DNA from: Gracilibacillus boraciitolerans JCM 21714
Lineage (GTDB): Bacteria; Bacillota; Bacilli; Bacillales; Amphibacillaceae
Assembly: GCF_000521485.1 (NCBI RefSeq)
Contig: NZ_BAVS01000011.1
Span: 29,667 to 93,666, forward strand
Reading direction: 5' to 3'
DNA length: 64,000 nucleotides
In this document: positions 1 to 9,200 of the stretch, piece after piece
Position numbering within the stretch: position 1 is the stretch's first letter
Layout of the letters: each line of letters opens with the position of its first letter
Notes under the pieces: model-generated
What the model saw: the letters and a program-made list of their open reading frames with translations, nothing else
Database searches by the model: none
What the model was told of the DNA's origin: nothing
Made by a program: the position numbers and the translations under genes

Positions 1-255
1 AAGTCTCTATCTGAGGGAGATTTAATCCATGCAATCAAAAACGGGAAGATTAGATTGGCTGTTTTAGATGTTTTAGCGGAAGAACCTTTGCCGAAATATC
101 ACGAACTATGGAATCATCCTCAGGTAATAATCACACCTCACATATCTGCAGTTACTACAGCAGAGGAAGCAGTAGAATCTTTTGTGGACACATTAAGTAG
201 GATTGAAAAGAATCAACCATTATATAATAGAGTAGATATTGAAAAAGGCTATTAA
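1..255 (+). CDS. D-isomer-specific 2-hydroxyacid dehydrogenase, C-terminal fragment
   Basis: The window opens inside this gene, in frame from base 1; about 84 codons remain before the TAA. The fragment reads through the end of the NAD-binding domain (GDLIHAIKNGKI, LAVLDVLAEEPLP) and the TPHISA motif that holds the catalytic histidine of the D-2-hydroxyacid dehydrogenase / phosphoglycerate dehydrogenase family. Enzymes of this family reduce 2-oxoacids with NADH or act on 3-phosphoglycerate; the substrate cannot be told from the tail. The upstream part lies outside the window. Downstream is the separately promoted zinc lipoprotein gene. Confidence 0.8.
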   Translation, partial: KSLSEGDLIHAIKNGKIRLAVLDVLAEEPLPKYHELWNHPQVIITPHISAVTTAEEAVESFVDTLSRIEKNQPLYNRVDIEKGY

Positions 256-355
256 TTTCTTTCAAAGGTAAGTTTTGTGTAACTCACTTCTTTTCAGGAG
301 TAAGTATATACAAAGCTTTTTTATACTTAAAAAGAAATGATTTCCAAAAAAGTTC

Positions 356-404
356 TTGACGATAACAAGATGTATCTATATAATTATAAAACGTAATGAT
401 TACG
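356..404 (+). promoter_or_regulatory. sigma-A promoter with overlapping Zur box
   Basis: TTGACG (356-361) and TATAAT (379-384) are separated by 17 bp, a near-perfect housekeeping promoter. Directly downstream, at the expected transcription start, 392-404 is a perfect 6-bp inverted repeat CGTAAT-G-ATTACG inside an AAACGTAATGATTACGATTT context, which matches the known Bacillus Zur operator. Zur with zinc would block transcription of the ZinT-like gene that follows, so that gene should be induced by zinc starvation. Confidence 0.85.
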
Positions 405-427
405 ATTTGAAAAGGAGAGTTAAAGCG

Positions 428-1201
428 ATAAAAAATGTAGTATTAAAAGGATTTATTGTATTAGTTTTTGGTTTATTGGTTGCAGGGTGTCAGGCTTCGG
501 ATTCTTCCCAGGAAAACATGAAAGTAAACGCAAATGAGACCAATACATCATCAGAAAACAGCTCGAACGAAGAGGAAGAAAGTGCTGAAAATAACACAGT
601 TGAAGAGGAGCATGAACATGAAGAAGAACATGACCACGATCATGCGCATGATGAAGATACAGAAGACATATATGCTGGTTATTTTGAAGATAGTCAAATT
701 AAGGATCGCGAGCTTTCTGATTGGAAAGGAGATTGGCAATCAGTCTATCCGTATTTGCAGGATGGTACACTTGACGAAGTATTTGAATACAAAGCAGAAA
801 ATAGTGAGGATATGAACGCGGAAGAGTACAAGGAATATTATCAAATAGGTTATCAGACAGATGTAGAAAGAGTCGTTATAGAAGAGAATACCGTTTCATT
901 TTTTAAAGATGGTGAAGAAAGTACTGGGGAGTACAGCTATGATGGCTATGAGATCTTAACCTATGAAGCTGGTAATAGAGGTGTCAGATACATATTTAAA
1001 CTGGCAGACGATGTGGAAGAATTGCCTCAATATATTCAATTTAGTGATCATAGTATTTACCCGACAGTCGCTGATCACTACCATCTTTATTGGGGGGGTG
1101 ATGATCGTGAAGCCCTGCTAGAAGAGGTTACAAATTGGCCAACATACTATCCTTCCGAAATGGATGGTCACGATATTGCCCATGAGATGATGGCACATTA
1201 A
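428..1201 (+). CDS. ZinT-like zinc-binding lipoprotein
   Basis: Predicted secreted lipoprotein: a hydrophobic signal (KGFIVLVFGLLVAGC) ends in a lipobox Cys. A low-complexity Glu linker follows, then a His/Glu/Asp-rich metal-binding stretch (HEHEEEHDHDHAHDED), then a ZinT (YodA) domain from about DIYAGYFEDSQIKDREL to the C-terminal NWPTYYPSEMDGHDIAHEMMAH. ZinT domains bind zinc and pass it to ZnuABC-type importers; here the domain is membrane-anchored. A Zur box sits at the promoter. The start is odd: the reading frame extends up to the -35 box, but transcription should begin near 391, and the SD sequence GGAGAG (414-419) places initiation at an ATA codon (428) giving xKNVVLKGFIVL. An ATG is expected there; TTG at 407 is the alternative. 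The G run at 1092-1098 adds one Gly (YWGGDDR). Confidence 0.8.
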   Translation: MKNVVLKGFIVLVFGLLVAGCQASDSSQENMKVNANETNTSSENSSNEEEESAENNTVEEEHEHEEEHDHDHAHDEDTEDIYAGYFEDSQIKDRELSDWKGDWQSVYPYLQDGTLDEVFEYKAENSEDMNAEEYKEYYQIGYQTDVERVVIEENTVSFFKDGEESTGEYSYDGYEILTYEAGNRGVRYIFKLADDVEELPQYIQFSDHSIYPTVADHYHLYWGGDDREALLEEVTNWPTYYPSEMDGHDIAHEMMAH

Positions 1202-1242
1202 TAAAATAGAATAAAAGTAACATTAGTAAGGTCTTCAATGCA

Positions 1243-1281
1243 AAAAGAGCAATACTTTATATTTTTGAGAATTGCTCTTTT
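1243..1281. terminator. bidirectional rho-independent terminator
   Basis: AAAAGAGCAAT (1243-1253) pairs with ATTGCTCTTTT (1271-1281), an 11-bp stem with a T run on the plus strand and an A run on the other side. It closes the ZinT-like gene. Confidence 0.75.
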
Positions 1282-1843
1282 TGTATGGCTATAGTTACAG
1301 TGAACGATAAAAGAATATTTCTCAATCTTTTAAGGAAAAATAAAATTATAATTCATTATATTTTGTATCTTTAACAATCATTTCCTTCCTTTAAAAATTA
1401 TAAATTCAACATTTACAGGTTACTCTTCATCTCCATGCAGCAATTCGTTTATCTGCATTTGGTGGTACTATACATGGTGTGCTAGATGAATAAGAACATC
1501 TCTCCTGCAAAAATAAGCTTATATTATACATAAAAATAGTGTACCAGCTTAAAATAATAAATAAGTATAGCTGATCAACTTACAAAAAATCCGGTCAGAT
1601 TGTAAAAAATATTAAAGTCTATAAAGGTTGACACATTTTCATTATAAATATTAATTTTTTGTTACAAAATGATGAATTTTGTAAAATCTTTTTTAATATT
1701 TTTATTTATAAAATAAGCTTTTAATGGTACTATTGAGTTCAATCTTTCAAGTAAAATATGGATTTGAAAGAAGCATGTAAGGAGGGCACTTTTGAGTCAT
1801 ATGGGTTTTCTTACATAATATAGAAAAAAACAGGAGGGACACG
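1282..1843. other. 562-bp AT-rich intergenic region upstream of the nucleoside transporter
   Basis: No complete gene is visible. A TTGACA hexamer lies at 1628-1633, with only a weak -10 (TATTAA) about 15 bp downstream. At 1675-1689 AATTTTGTAAAATCT resembles the CodY box with four mismatches; nupNOPQ of B. subtilis is CodY-controlled, so this is a weak but plausible operator. The piece at about 1425-1492 reads as a short protein tail (HAAIRLSAFGGTIHGVLDE then stop), perhaps a gene remnant. I recognise no riboswitch. Confidence 0.4.
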
Positions 1844-2989
1844 ATGAAAAATCGTAAATTTTTATTGTTCATGTTAGTTTTAACATTAGGTTTGTTGTTA
1901 GCCGCTTGTGGTACGCAAACAGATGAAGAAGGCGCTGAAGAAAATACAGAAAAAGAAACAAATGAAGGTGCTGCTGAGGAAAATACAGACGATGCAACAA
2001 ATGAGGAAGCCGCTGCTGGTGATTATAAAGTAGCAATGGTTACAGATATCGGTGGAGTAGATGATAAATCATTTAACCAATCTGCATGGGAAGGTATTAA
2101 AGCATGGGGAGAAGAAAATGGTTTAGCTAAAGGTGAAGGATTCGATTATGCACAATCAAACGAAAAAGCAGATTATATGCCAAACATCACTCGTTTTGTA
2201 CGGGATGAATATAACCTGATTTTTGGAATTGGTTTTGAACTGAAAGAAGATATTCAAACAGCATCAGATCAATACCCAGAAACTAATTTTGCTATTGTTG
2301 ATGATGTAGTAGAAGCTCCGAATGCAGCTAGTATTACATTTAAAGAAAATCAAGGTAGCTTTTTAGTAGGTGTTGCAGCAGCAATGAAAACGAAGTCAAA
2401 TAAAATTGGTTTCGTAGGTGGCGTTGATTCTCCACTAATCAAAAAATTCGAATCTGGTTTCATTGCTGGTGCTAAATCAGTCAATCCTGATATCGAAGTG
2501 GATGTTCAATATGCGGAATCTTTCGCAGATGCAGCAAAAGGTAAGCTGATTGCTACTAATATGTACGATAGTGGTGTAGATGTAATTTATCATGCATCTG
2601 GTGCGACTGGAAATGGTGTATTTAACCAGGCAAAAGATATGAAACAAAATAACCCTGAAAAAGAAATTTGGGTCATCGGTGTAGACCGTGACCAGCATGA
2701 TGAAGGTCAAATCAATGATCATAATGTAACGTTAACGTCAATGGTGAAACGTGTAGATGTAGCGGTACAAGACGTTGCTACACGTGGTATGAATGGCGAA
2801 TTTCCTGGTGGCGAATTGCTGCAATATGGTCTAGAGGAAGATGGTATTTCTTATGCTAAAACAAATGAAGAAGCAATGACAGAAGAAATTATTTCTGCTG
2901 TTGACGAATGGAAAGAGAAGCTTCTAAGCGGAGAAGTAAAAGCACCTCAAACGATTGAAGAATTAGAAACATACGAAAAATCTCTATAA
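1844..2989 (+). CDS. nupN: BMP-family nucleoside-binding lipoprotein of an ABC importer
   Basis: A 381-residue lipoprotein: signal RKFLLFMLVLTLGLLLAAC with lipobox LAAC, an acidic Glu/Thr/Asn linker to about residue 60, then a basic-membrane-protein (PnrA/TmpC) domain with typical motifs (AMVTDIGGVDDKSFNQSAWEG, GIGFELKEDIQ, NKIGFVGGVDSPLIKKFESGFIAGA, ASGATGNGVFNQAK, VIGVDRDQ). The family binds purine nucleosides outside the cell and hands them to an ABC permease; two permeases and an ATPase follow. It starts at ATG 1844 behind CAGGAGGG. Two hairpins after the stop probably make this gene more abundant than the rest. It corresponds to NupN (YufN) of B. subtilis by order and motif. Confidence 0.88.
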   Translation: MKNRKFLLFMLVLTLGLLLAACGTQTDEEGAEENTEKETNEGAAEENTDDATNEEAAAGDYKVAMVTDIGGVDDKSFNQSAWEGIKAWGEENGLAKGEGFDYAQSNEKADYMPNITRFVRDEYNLIFGIGFELKEDIQTASDQYPETNFAIVDDVVEAPNAASITFKENQGSFLVGVAAAMKTKSNKIGFVGGVDSPLIKKFESGFIAGAKSVNPDIEVDVQYAESFADAAKGKLIATNMYDSGVDVIYHASGATGNGVFNQAKDMKQNNPEKEIWVIGVDRDQHDEGQINDHNVTLTSMVKRVDVAVQDVATRGMNGEFPGGELLQYGLEEDGISYAKTNEEAMTEEIISAVDEWKEKLLSGEVKAPQTIEELETYEKSL

Positions 2990-2997
2990 TATTAAGT

Positions 2998-3025
2998 AGA
3001 GAAGGCTTAGATTGAAGCCTTCTCT
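2998..3025 (+). terminator. intra-operon hairpin after nupN
   Basis: AGAGAAGGCTT (2998-3008) and AAGCCTTCTCT (3015-3025) form an 11-bp stem with a 6-nt loop but no strong T tract. It may stabilise the nupN mRNA end or act as a weak attenuator. Confidence 0.55.
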
Positions 3026-3070
3026 ACAATTATGTGTAAGCTTCTATTTCGAAAAATCTTCAATGAAAGA

Positions 3071-3096
3071 GGACTTTTAAGGGACAAGTCCTTTTT
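3071..3096 (+). terminator. possible terminator between nupN and nupO
   Basis: GGACTT (3071-3076) pairs with AAGTCC (3086-3091) and is followed by TTTTT. The stem is short but the T tract is present, so partial termination ahead of the ATPase gene is likely. Confidence 0.5.
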
Positions 3097-3164
3097 CATT
3101 GCTTATTTTTCATAAGTAATTGTATTATGCTTGATTGGCAGTTTTATATAGAGGGGTGAAACGT

Positions 3165-4707
3165 GTGGATTATGCAATAGAAATGCTCAATATAAGGAAG
3201 GAATTCCCCCCCGGTATCGTAGCAAATGATGATATTACCATCCAACTTAGAAAAGGAGAAATACATGCCTTATTAGGTGAAAATGGGGCAGGGAAGTCAA
3301 CCTTAATGAATGTACTGTTTGGTTTGTATCAGCCTGAAAAAGGGGGAAATTCGTGTTAATGGGAAGAAAGTTAATCTAACGAATCCTAACATCGCAAATG
3401 ACCTTGGGATTGGAATGGTACACCAGCACTTTATGTTAGTGGAACCTTTCACGGTAACCCAAAACATTGTATTGGGAAGTGAGCCAAAAACTAAATTTGG
3501 TAAGATTGATCTTGCCAAAGCACGGAAAGAAATACAAGAACTATCTGATCGCTATGGATTACAAGTAAATCCTGACGCTAAAATAAGTGAAATTTCTGTT
3601 GGTATGCAGCAACGCGTGGAAATTCTGAAAACCCTTTACCGCGGAGCAGAAGTCCTTATATTTGATGAACCAACAGCTGTTTTAACACCACAGGAAATTG
3701 GAGAACTAATCGAAATTATGCGTTCTTTAATTAAAGAAGATAAATCGATTATATTAATTACGCATAAATTGAAGGAAATCATGCAGGTATGTGATCGTTG
3801 TACCGTGATACGTAAAGGTAAAGGGATAGGAACAGTTGATGTTGCAGACACGAATACAAATGAACTTGCATCTCTAATGGTGGGTCGGGAAGTTAACTTT
3901 AAAACAGAAAAAACAATCGCCCAGCCAAAAGACACGGTGCTTGAAATTAGGGATCTATTTGTAAGAGACCTGCGAAAAGTGGATTTAGTAAAGGGTCTCG
4001 ATTTAGTAGTTCGGGCTGGAGAAATAGTAGGGGTTGCTGGAGTTGACGGCAATGGACAGTCAGAGTTAGTCGAAGCCATTACCGGATTAACGAAAGCAAG
4101 GTCAGGCTCGATTAAATTACTTAACAAGGAGATTTCAAACCTTTCTCCTCGTAAAATTACCGAAAGTGGGGGGGTAGGACATATCCCGCAAGATCGTCAT
4201 AAACATGGACTTGTGTTAGATTATTCCGTTGGTGAAAATATTGTATTACAAACCTATTATCAGAAACCTTTCTCAAAAGCAAAAGTGTTAAGTTACAAAG
4301 AAATATTTGATAAAGCGAACAAAATCGTTAAAGAATATGATGTGAGAACACCTAATGTATATACAAAAGCACGCGCTTTATCGGGTGGAAATCAACAAAA
4401 GGCTATCATTGGTCGTGAAGTAGATCGTTCGCCTAAATTATTAATCGCTACCCAGCCGACAAGGGGATTAGATGTTGGCGCTATCGAGTTTATTCATAAA
4501 AAGCTGATTGAAGAACGAGATAAAGGCAGAGCCATTCTTCTTGTATCATTTGAGCTTGACGAAATTATGAATATAAGTGATCGAATTGCAGTGATGTTTG
4601 ATGGTAAAATTGTGGCAGATTTAAAACCAGAGGAAACAAATGAACAGGAGCTTGGATTACTGATGGCAGGCAGCCAAGTGAATAAGGCGGGTGAAACAAG
4701 TCAATGA
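3165..4707 (+). CDS. nupO: nucleoside ABC importer ATPase, two ATP-binding domains (frameshifted)
   Basis: Tandem ABC ATPase of the BMP/ribose-type importer. The GTG start at 3165 follows GAGGGGTG. Domain 1 has Walker [10 protein letters not shown], signature [11 protein letters not shown] and Walker [13 protein letters not shown]; domain 2 has a degenerate Walker A ([10 protein letters not shown]), normal in this family, signature LSGGNQQK and the [10 protein letters not shown] motif. The frame breaks at the G run 3342-3346: five G where [10 protein letters not shown] needs four, so one extra base. Two runs elsewhere (3206-3212 C7, 4168-4174 G7) each add one residue (EFPPGIV, ESGGVGH). The gene overlaps the next by 4 bp. 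It energises nucleoside uptake with the two permeases below. Confidence 0.87.
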
Positions 4708-5759
4708 CCTCTAACAACAAATTGTTTGGAATTTTAGTTCCTGTAATATCTGTTATCATTGGATTATTAGCTGGTGCTGTCATCATGCTGTTATCGGGCC
4801 ATAACCCAATAGAAGGATATGCAGCGTTATGGGCAGGTGCATTTGGTGACGCGTACACGATAGGAGAGACAATAAGAAGATCGACACCGTTAATTTTAAC
4901 CGGTCTTGCTGTTGCTTTTGCTTTTAAATCAGGGTTGTTTAATATTGGTGCCGAAGGTCAAGTGATTGTAGGGTGGCTTGCAGCTGTCTGGGTTGGCCTT
5001 GCAATGGATGCACCGATGATTATTCATCTTCCTCTCGCGATATTGGCAGGGGCAGTAGCTGGTGGTATTTGGGGGGGATTTTTACCTGGATTTCTGAAAG
5101 CAAAGCTAGGAGTACACGAAGTAATTATTACGATTATGATGAATTATATTGCCTTATTCGTCACAAATGAAATTATTCGAAGTGTCTTAACTGATCAGGC
5201 GACCTCAACGGAAGCAATCGCAGGAACCGCTTCATTAGCTTCTCCATGGTTACAGAGTATTACGTTTTATTCAAGAATGCACTATGGGATTCTAATCGCT
5301 TTGTTTGCAGCGTTTGTGATGTGGTTTATTATTGAAAGGACTACTTATGGTTATGAATTAAAAGCAGTTGGCTATAATCGTCATGCTTCGAATTATTCAG
5401 GTATGAATGTAAGTAAGAATATCATTTTGTCAATGGTGATTGGTGGCGCATTTGCTGGTCTTGCAGGAGCGATGGAAGGCCTTGGAACATACGGCTCCAT
5501 TTCCGTTATGTCTGGCTTTACCAATCTTGGGTTTGACGGGATTGCCGTTGCACTGCTTGGCTCGAATAATGCTCTCGGAGTAGTCTTAGCAGGACTTCTT
5601 TTTGGGGTATTAAAAGAAGGTGCTGGGGGGGAAATGCCTACTGGTGCAGGTGTTCCTACTGAACTTGTTGATATTATTATTGCACTTATTATTTTCTTTG
5701 TAGCATCTAGTTATATTATTCGCTGGGTTCTACTTCGCTTTAAAAAGGAGGAAAAATAG
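4704..5759 (+). CDS. nupP: nucleoside ABC importer permease 1
   Basis: A 351-residue inner-membrane permease of the BPD_transp_2 family. It has many hydrophobic segments and the family signatures GLAVAFAFKSGLFNIGAEGQVIVG and FDGIAVALLGSNNALGVVLAGLLFGVLKEG. It starts at ATG 4704 inside the stop of the ATPase gene (4-bp overlap), so the two are translationally coupled. The G7 runs near 5071 and 5625 each insert an extra Gly (GGIWGGFLPG, EGAGGEMPTG) relative to the family. It pairs with the next permease. Confidence 0.88.
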   Translation: MTSNNKLFGILVPVISVIIGLLAGAVIMLLSGHNPIEGYAALWAGAFGDAYTIGETIRRSTPLILTGLAVAFAFKSGLFNIGAEGQVIVGWLAAVWVGLAMDAPMIIHLPLAILAGAVAGGIWGGFLPGFLKAKLGVHEVIITIMMNYIALFVTNEIIRSVLTDQATSTEAIAGTASLASPWLQSITFYSRMHYGILIALFAAFVMWFIIERTTYGYELKAVGYNRHASNYSGMNVSKNIILSMVIGGAFAGLAGAMEGLGTYGSISVMSGFTNLGFDGIAVALLGSNNALGVVLAGLLFGVLKEGAGGEMPTGAGVPTELVDIIIALIIFFVASSYIIRWVLLRFKKEEK

Positions 5760-6713
5760 ATGTTTGAAGTTCTTCAATCCATTATTCCAACTGTATTATT
5801 CTATTCAGCACCTCTGATATTAACTGCTTTAGGCGGAGTATTTAGCGAAAGATCCGGCGTTGTAAACATTGGCTTAGAAGGTCTAATGGTAATGGGTGCG
5901 TTTGTTGGTATTGTATTTAATTTAACGTTTGCAGATGTTTTTGGTATGTGGACACCTTGGATATCTATTTTGGTTGCTACGGCAATTGGAGCCATTTTCT
6001 CGATCATTCATGCTGTTGCATCCGTTACCTTTTATGCGAATCAGGTAGTCAGTGGAGTGGCTATTAATATGCTTGCCTTAGGTATTGGCGTGTATTTAAC
6101 AAAAGTCTGGTATGACAAAGGACAGACAGATATGGTGACTCAGCCTTTTTATACGACAAACATTCCAGTATTATCTGATATACCTTTTATTGGACCGATT
6201 TTCTTTCAAGGGGTCTATATTACTTCCTATCTAGCTATCGTCTTAGCTTTTGTCGCGTGGTATGTGTTATATAAGACACCATTTGGTCTCCGTTTACGAG
6301 CCGTTGGAGAACATCCAATGGCAGCAGATACGAACGGTATCAAGGTAGAAAAAATGCGCTACATTGCTGTGATCCTGTCAGGTGTATTGGGTGGATTAGG
6401 TGGTTCGGTTTTCGCGTTAACGATTGCTTCTAACTTTTCACATTCCACAATTGTCGGACAAGGGTTTATGGCACTGGCAGCTGTCATTTTTGGAAAGTGG
6501 CATCCACTTGGAGCGATGGGAGCAGCGTTATTCTTTGGTCTCGCGCAAAGTTTAAGTGTCGTAAGTGCTGGTATTCCGTTGTTATCGGATATTCCACAGG
6601 TGTTATTATTGATTGCACCTTATGTACTGACGATTCTGGCTTTAGCAGGCTTCATAGGACGCGCGGAAGCACCAAGGGCAAATGGTGTACCATATATTAA
6701 AGGTGGAAGATAA
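5760..6713 (+). CDS. nupQ: nucleoside ABC importer permease 2
   Basis: A 317-residue permease, second partner of the BMP importer. N-terminal TPLILTALGG-type region (APLILTALGGVFSERSGVVN then IGLEGLMVMGAF), VVSGVAINMLALGIGVYL and the conserved loop RAVGEHPMAADTNGIKV identify it. The ATG follows the previous stop directly behind AAAAAGGAGGAAAA. The end GFIGRAEAPRANGVPYIKG is typical. A strong terminator follows at 6728-6759, closing the operon. Confidence 0.88.
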   Translation: MFEVLQSIIPTVLFYSAPLILTALGGVFSERSGVVNIGLEGLMVMGAFVGIVFNLTFADVFGMWTPWISILVATAIGAIFSIIHAVASVTFYANQVVSGVAINMLALGIGVYLTKVWYDKGQTDMVTQPFYTTNIPVLSDIPFIGPIFFQGVYITSYLAIVLAFVAWYVLYKTPFGLRLRAVGEHPMAADTNGIKVEKMRYIAVILSGVLGGLGGSVFALTIASNFSHSTIVGQGFMALAAVIFGKWHPLGAMGAALFFGLAQSLSVVSAGIPLLSDIPQVLLLIAPYVLTILALAGFIGRAEAPRANGVPYIKGGR

Positions 6714-6727
6714 TTAATTGAAGAAAA

Positions 6728-6759
6728 CAGACTTGTGTAGGTTGCAAGTCTGTTTTTTT
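6728..6759 (+). terminator. terminator of nupNOPQ
   Basis: CAGACTTG (6728-6735) pairs with CAAGTCTG (6745-6752), followed by T7; A residues upstream make it partly bidirectional. Confidence 0.85.
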
Positions 6760-7051
6760 GTATTATTATTGTTCGGTGGTTCAGAATAGATATGATCCAT
6801 TCTTTCTTTTTACACAATTATACGGACTTAATCTTTTTTGGCGTAAGCCTATCTAAAAAGGAGATATAAACTAAATTACAAGAAAGGAATCGGTATTGGG
6901 CTATTTTTAAAAAGTATTTCTCTTTCTATATTAATAAATAATACAACATAAATATAAAAAAATTGATATAATTAGCATAATACTGTACGTTTTATAAATA
7001 TAATGTATAATATATATCAAGTATTACATCTGAAAGGGGGGGCTAATATTT

Positions 7052-8996
7052 GTGAAAAGTAAATTTTTGGAGCTGTTAAGTCAGAAATATGATTGTGAAG
7101 AAAAAGTCGTAACAGAAATTATTAATCTCGAAGCAATTCTAAATCTGCCGAAGGGGGGGACAGAACATTTTGTCAGCGATTTACACGGGGGGGAATATCA
7201 AGCCTTTCAGCATGTATTGCGCAATGGATCTGGTAACGTAAAAGAGAAAATAAGAGATGTTTTCAGTGAAGAGTTATCGAAAGAAGAGATAAATGACTTT
7301 GCAGCATTAGTATATTATCCAGAAGATAAACTAAAATTGATCAAAAATTCCTTTGATAATAAAGAGGATTTGAATAATTGGTATAAAGTAAAAATAGCAC
7401 ATATGATTAGACTTATTGCTTACGCTTCTTCAAAGTACACTCGGTCTAAGCTGCGGAAAGCATTGCCAGCGCAGTTTGTCTATGTGGTAGAAGAGCTGTT
7501 TTATAAAACAGATGAATTTACTAATAAAAAAACGTATTATCAAAAAATTGTCAATGAAATTATTTCACTTGGTCAAGCGGACAAGTTGATTACTGGTCTT
7601 GCATATACCACACAACAACTGGTGGTCGATCATCTGCATGTGGTGGGGGGGGATATATACGATCGGGGCCCAGAGCCGGATAAAATTATGGAAACATTAA
7701 TTAACTATCATTCCCTTGATATTCAATGGGGGGGAAATCATGATGTATTATGGATTGGTGCATTTGCCGGTTCAAAAGTGTGTCTTGCCAATATTATTCG
7801 AATCTGTGCACGGTATGATAACTTGGATATATTTGAAGATGTATACGGAATCAATCTTCGACCACTTCTCAATCTGGCAGAAAAGTATTATGAGGATAAT
7901 CCGGCTTTTAGACCGAAACTACATGCTGATAAACAATCGACAGCGGAAGAACAACTGCAAATCACCAAAATTCATCAGGCTATTGCAATGATTCAATTTA
8001 AATTAGAAAGTCCTATTATAAAAAAGACGACCATACTTTAATATGAAAGAGCGATTACTACTTGAAAAAGTAGATTATGCTCAAAATGTAGTACACATAA
8101 ATGGAAAAGACTACCCACTAAATAACCCTTGTTTTGCAACCGTAAATCCGGAGCAGCCTGATCAAATGTTAGAAGAAGAAATACAAGTGATCAATAAATT
8201 ATTGTTTTCTGTTCAGCATTCAGAGAAACTAGCCCGTCATATGAAGTTTCTTATGAAAAAAGGTAGTCTTTATCTGAGATATAACGGGAATTTGTTAATA
8301 CATGGCTGTATGCCACTAGATAAGCAAGGTAATATGGAAACCATGAAAATTGAAGATAAAAGCTATGCAGGTCGTGACTTGCTTGATGTTTTCGAGAAAT
8401 ATTTACGCGAAGCATTTTCTAATCGCGATGTGACCGATGATCTGGCGACAGATATGATCTGGTATTTATGGACAGGTCAATACTCTTCCCTTTTCGGTAA
8501 AAGAGCGATGACAACTTTTGAAAGATATTTTGTTGAAGACAAGGAAACACATACGGAAAAAAAGAATCCTTATTATTATCTGCGGGAAGAAGAAGATACC
8601 TGCAGAAGAATTTTAGAAGAATTTGAATTGGATCCAGATCAGGGACATATTATTAACGGACACACGCCAGTGAAAGAAATTGACGGAGAAAATCCGATCA
8701 AAGCTAATAACAAGATGATCGTGATCGATGGTGGTTTTTCAAAACCTTATCAATCGACAACAGGGATTGCGGGTTATACGTTATTGTACAATTCTTATGG
8801 CATGCAACTCGTTGCCCATCAGCAGTTTAAATCAAAAGAAGATGTGTTACAAACTGGTACTGATGTACTATCAGTGAGAAGAGTAGTAGATAAAGAGCTG
8901 GAGAGGAAAAAGGTATTGGAAACAAATATCGGACAAGAACTACTAGAGGAAATAAATATGTTGAAAAGCTTGATGGAATATCGATATATGAATTGA
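7052..8996 (+). CDS. fbp: class III fructose-1,6-bisphosphatase (frameshifted)
   Basis: Gluconeogenic enzyme that hydrolyses fructose-1,6-bisphosphate to fructose-6-phosphate; the long (about 650 aa) Bacillus-type class III enzyme of the metallophosphatase fold. GTG start at 7052 behind AAAGGGGGGG. The three metal-binding motifs are visible but each carries an extra Gly from a G7-8 run: DLHGGEYQ (7187-7193), GGDIYDRG (7645-7652) and WGGNHDVLW (7728-7734); a fourth run at 7153-7159 gives PKGGTEHF. The family has DLHGEYQ, GDIYDRG and WGNHD. The frame also breaks in the A run near 8018-8026 (one extra A), where family sequence reads [18 protein letters not shown]. The C-terminal half has INGHTPVK and [10 protein letters not shown]. 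Probably intact in the organism. Confidence 0.88.
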
Positions 8997-9136
8997 TTTA
9001 AAAAGATTAATGATTATTTCCTGTTAGAACGAGCAATAACTAATATGCAGCAATTAGAAAATAATGTATCTCCTTAAGGATTGATATGGTGATCCCCCCC
9101 TTGAATCTGTCCTAGAGGAGAAATATACAAAAAAAG

Positions 9137-9175
9137 TAACAGACCCAATCGCATATAATTGGTCTGTTATTTTTT
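9137..9175. terminator. bidirectional terminator between fbp and the convergent FUSC-type gene
   Basis: TAACAGACC (9137-9145) pairs with GGTCTGTTA (9161-9169), with a T run on the right and an A run on the left. Confidence 0.8.
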
Positions 9176-9200
9176 GTAGGGTATTATTTTAAAGACATTT

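Noticed and set aside
1425..1492. Short frame HAAIRLSAFGGTIHGVLDE as a gene
   Set aside because: Too short, no start or ribosome site; at best a fragment of an unknown gene.
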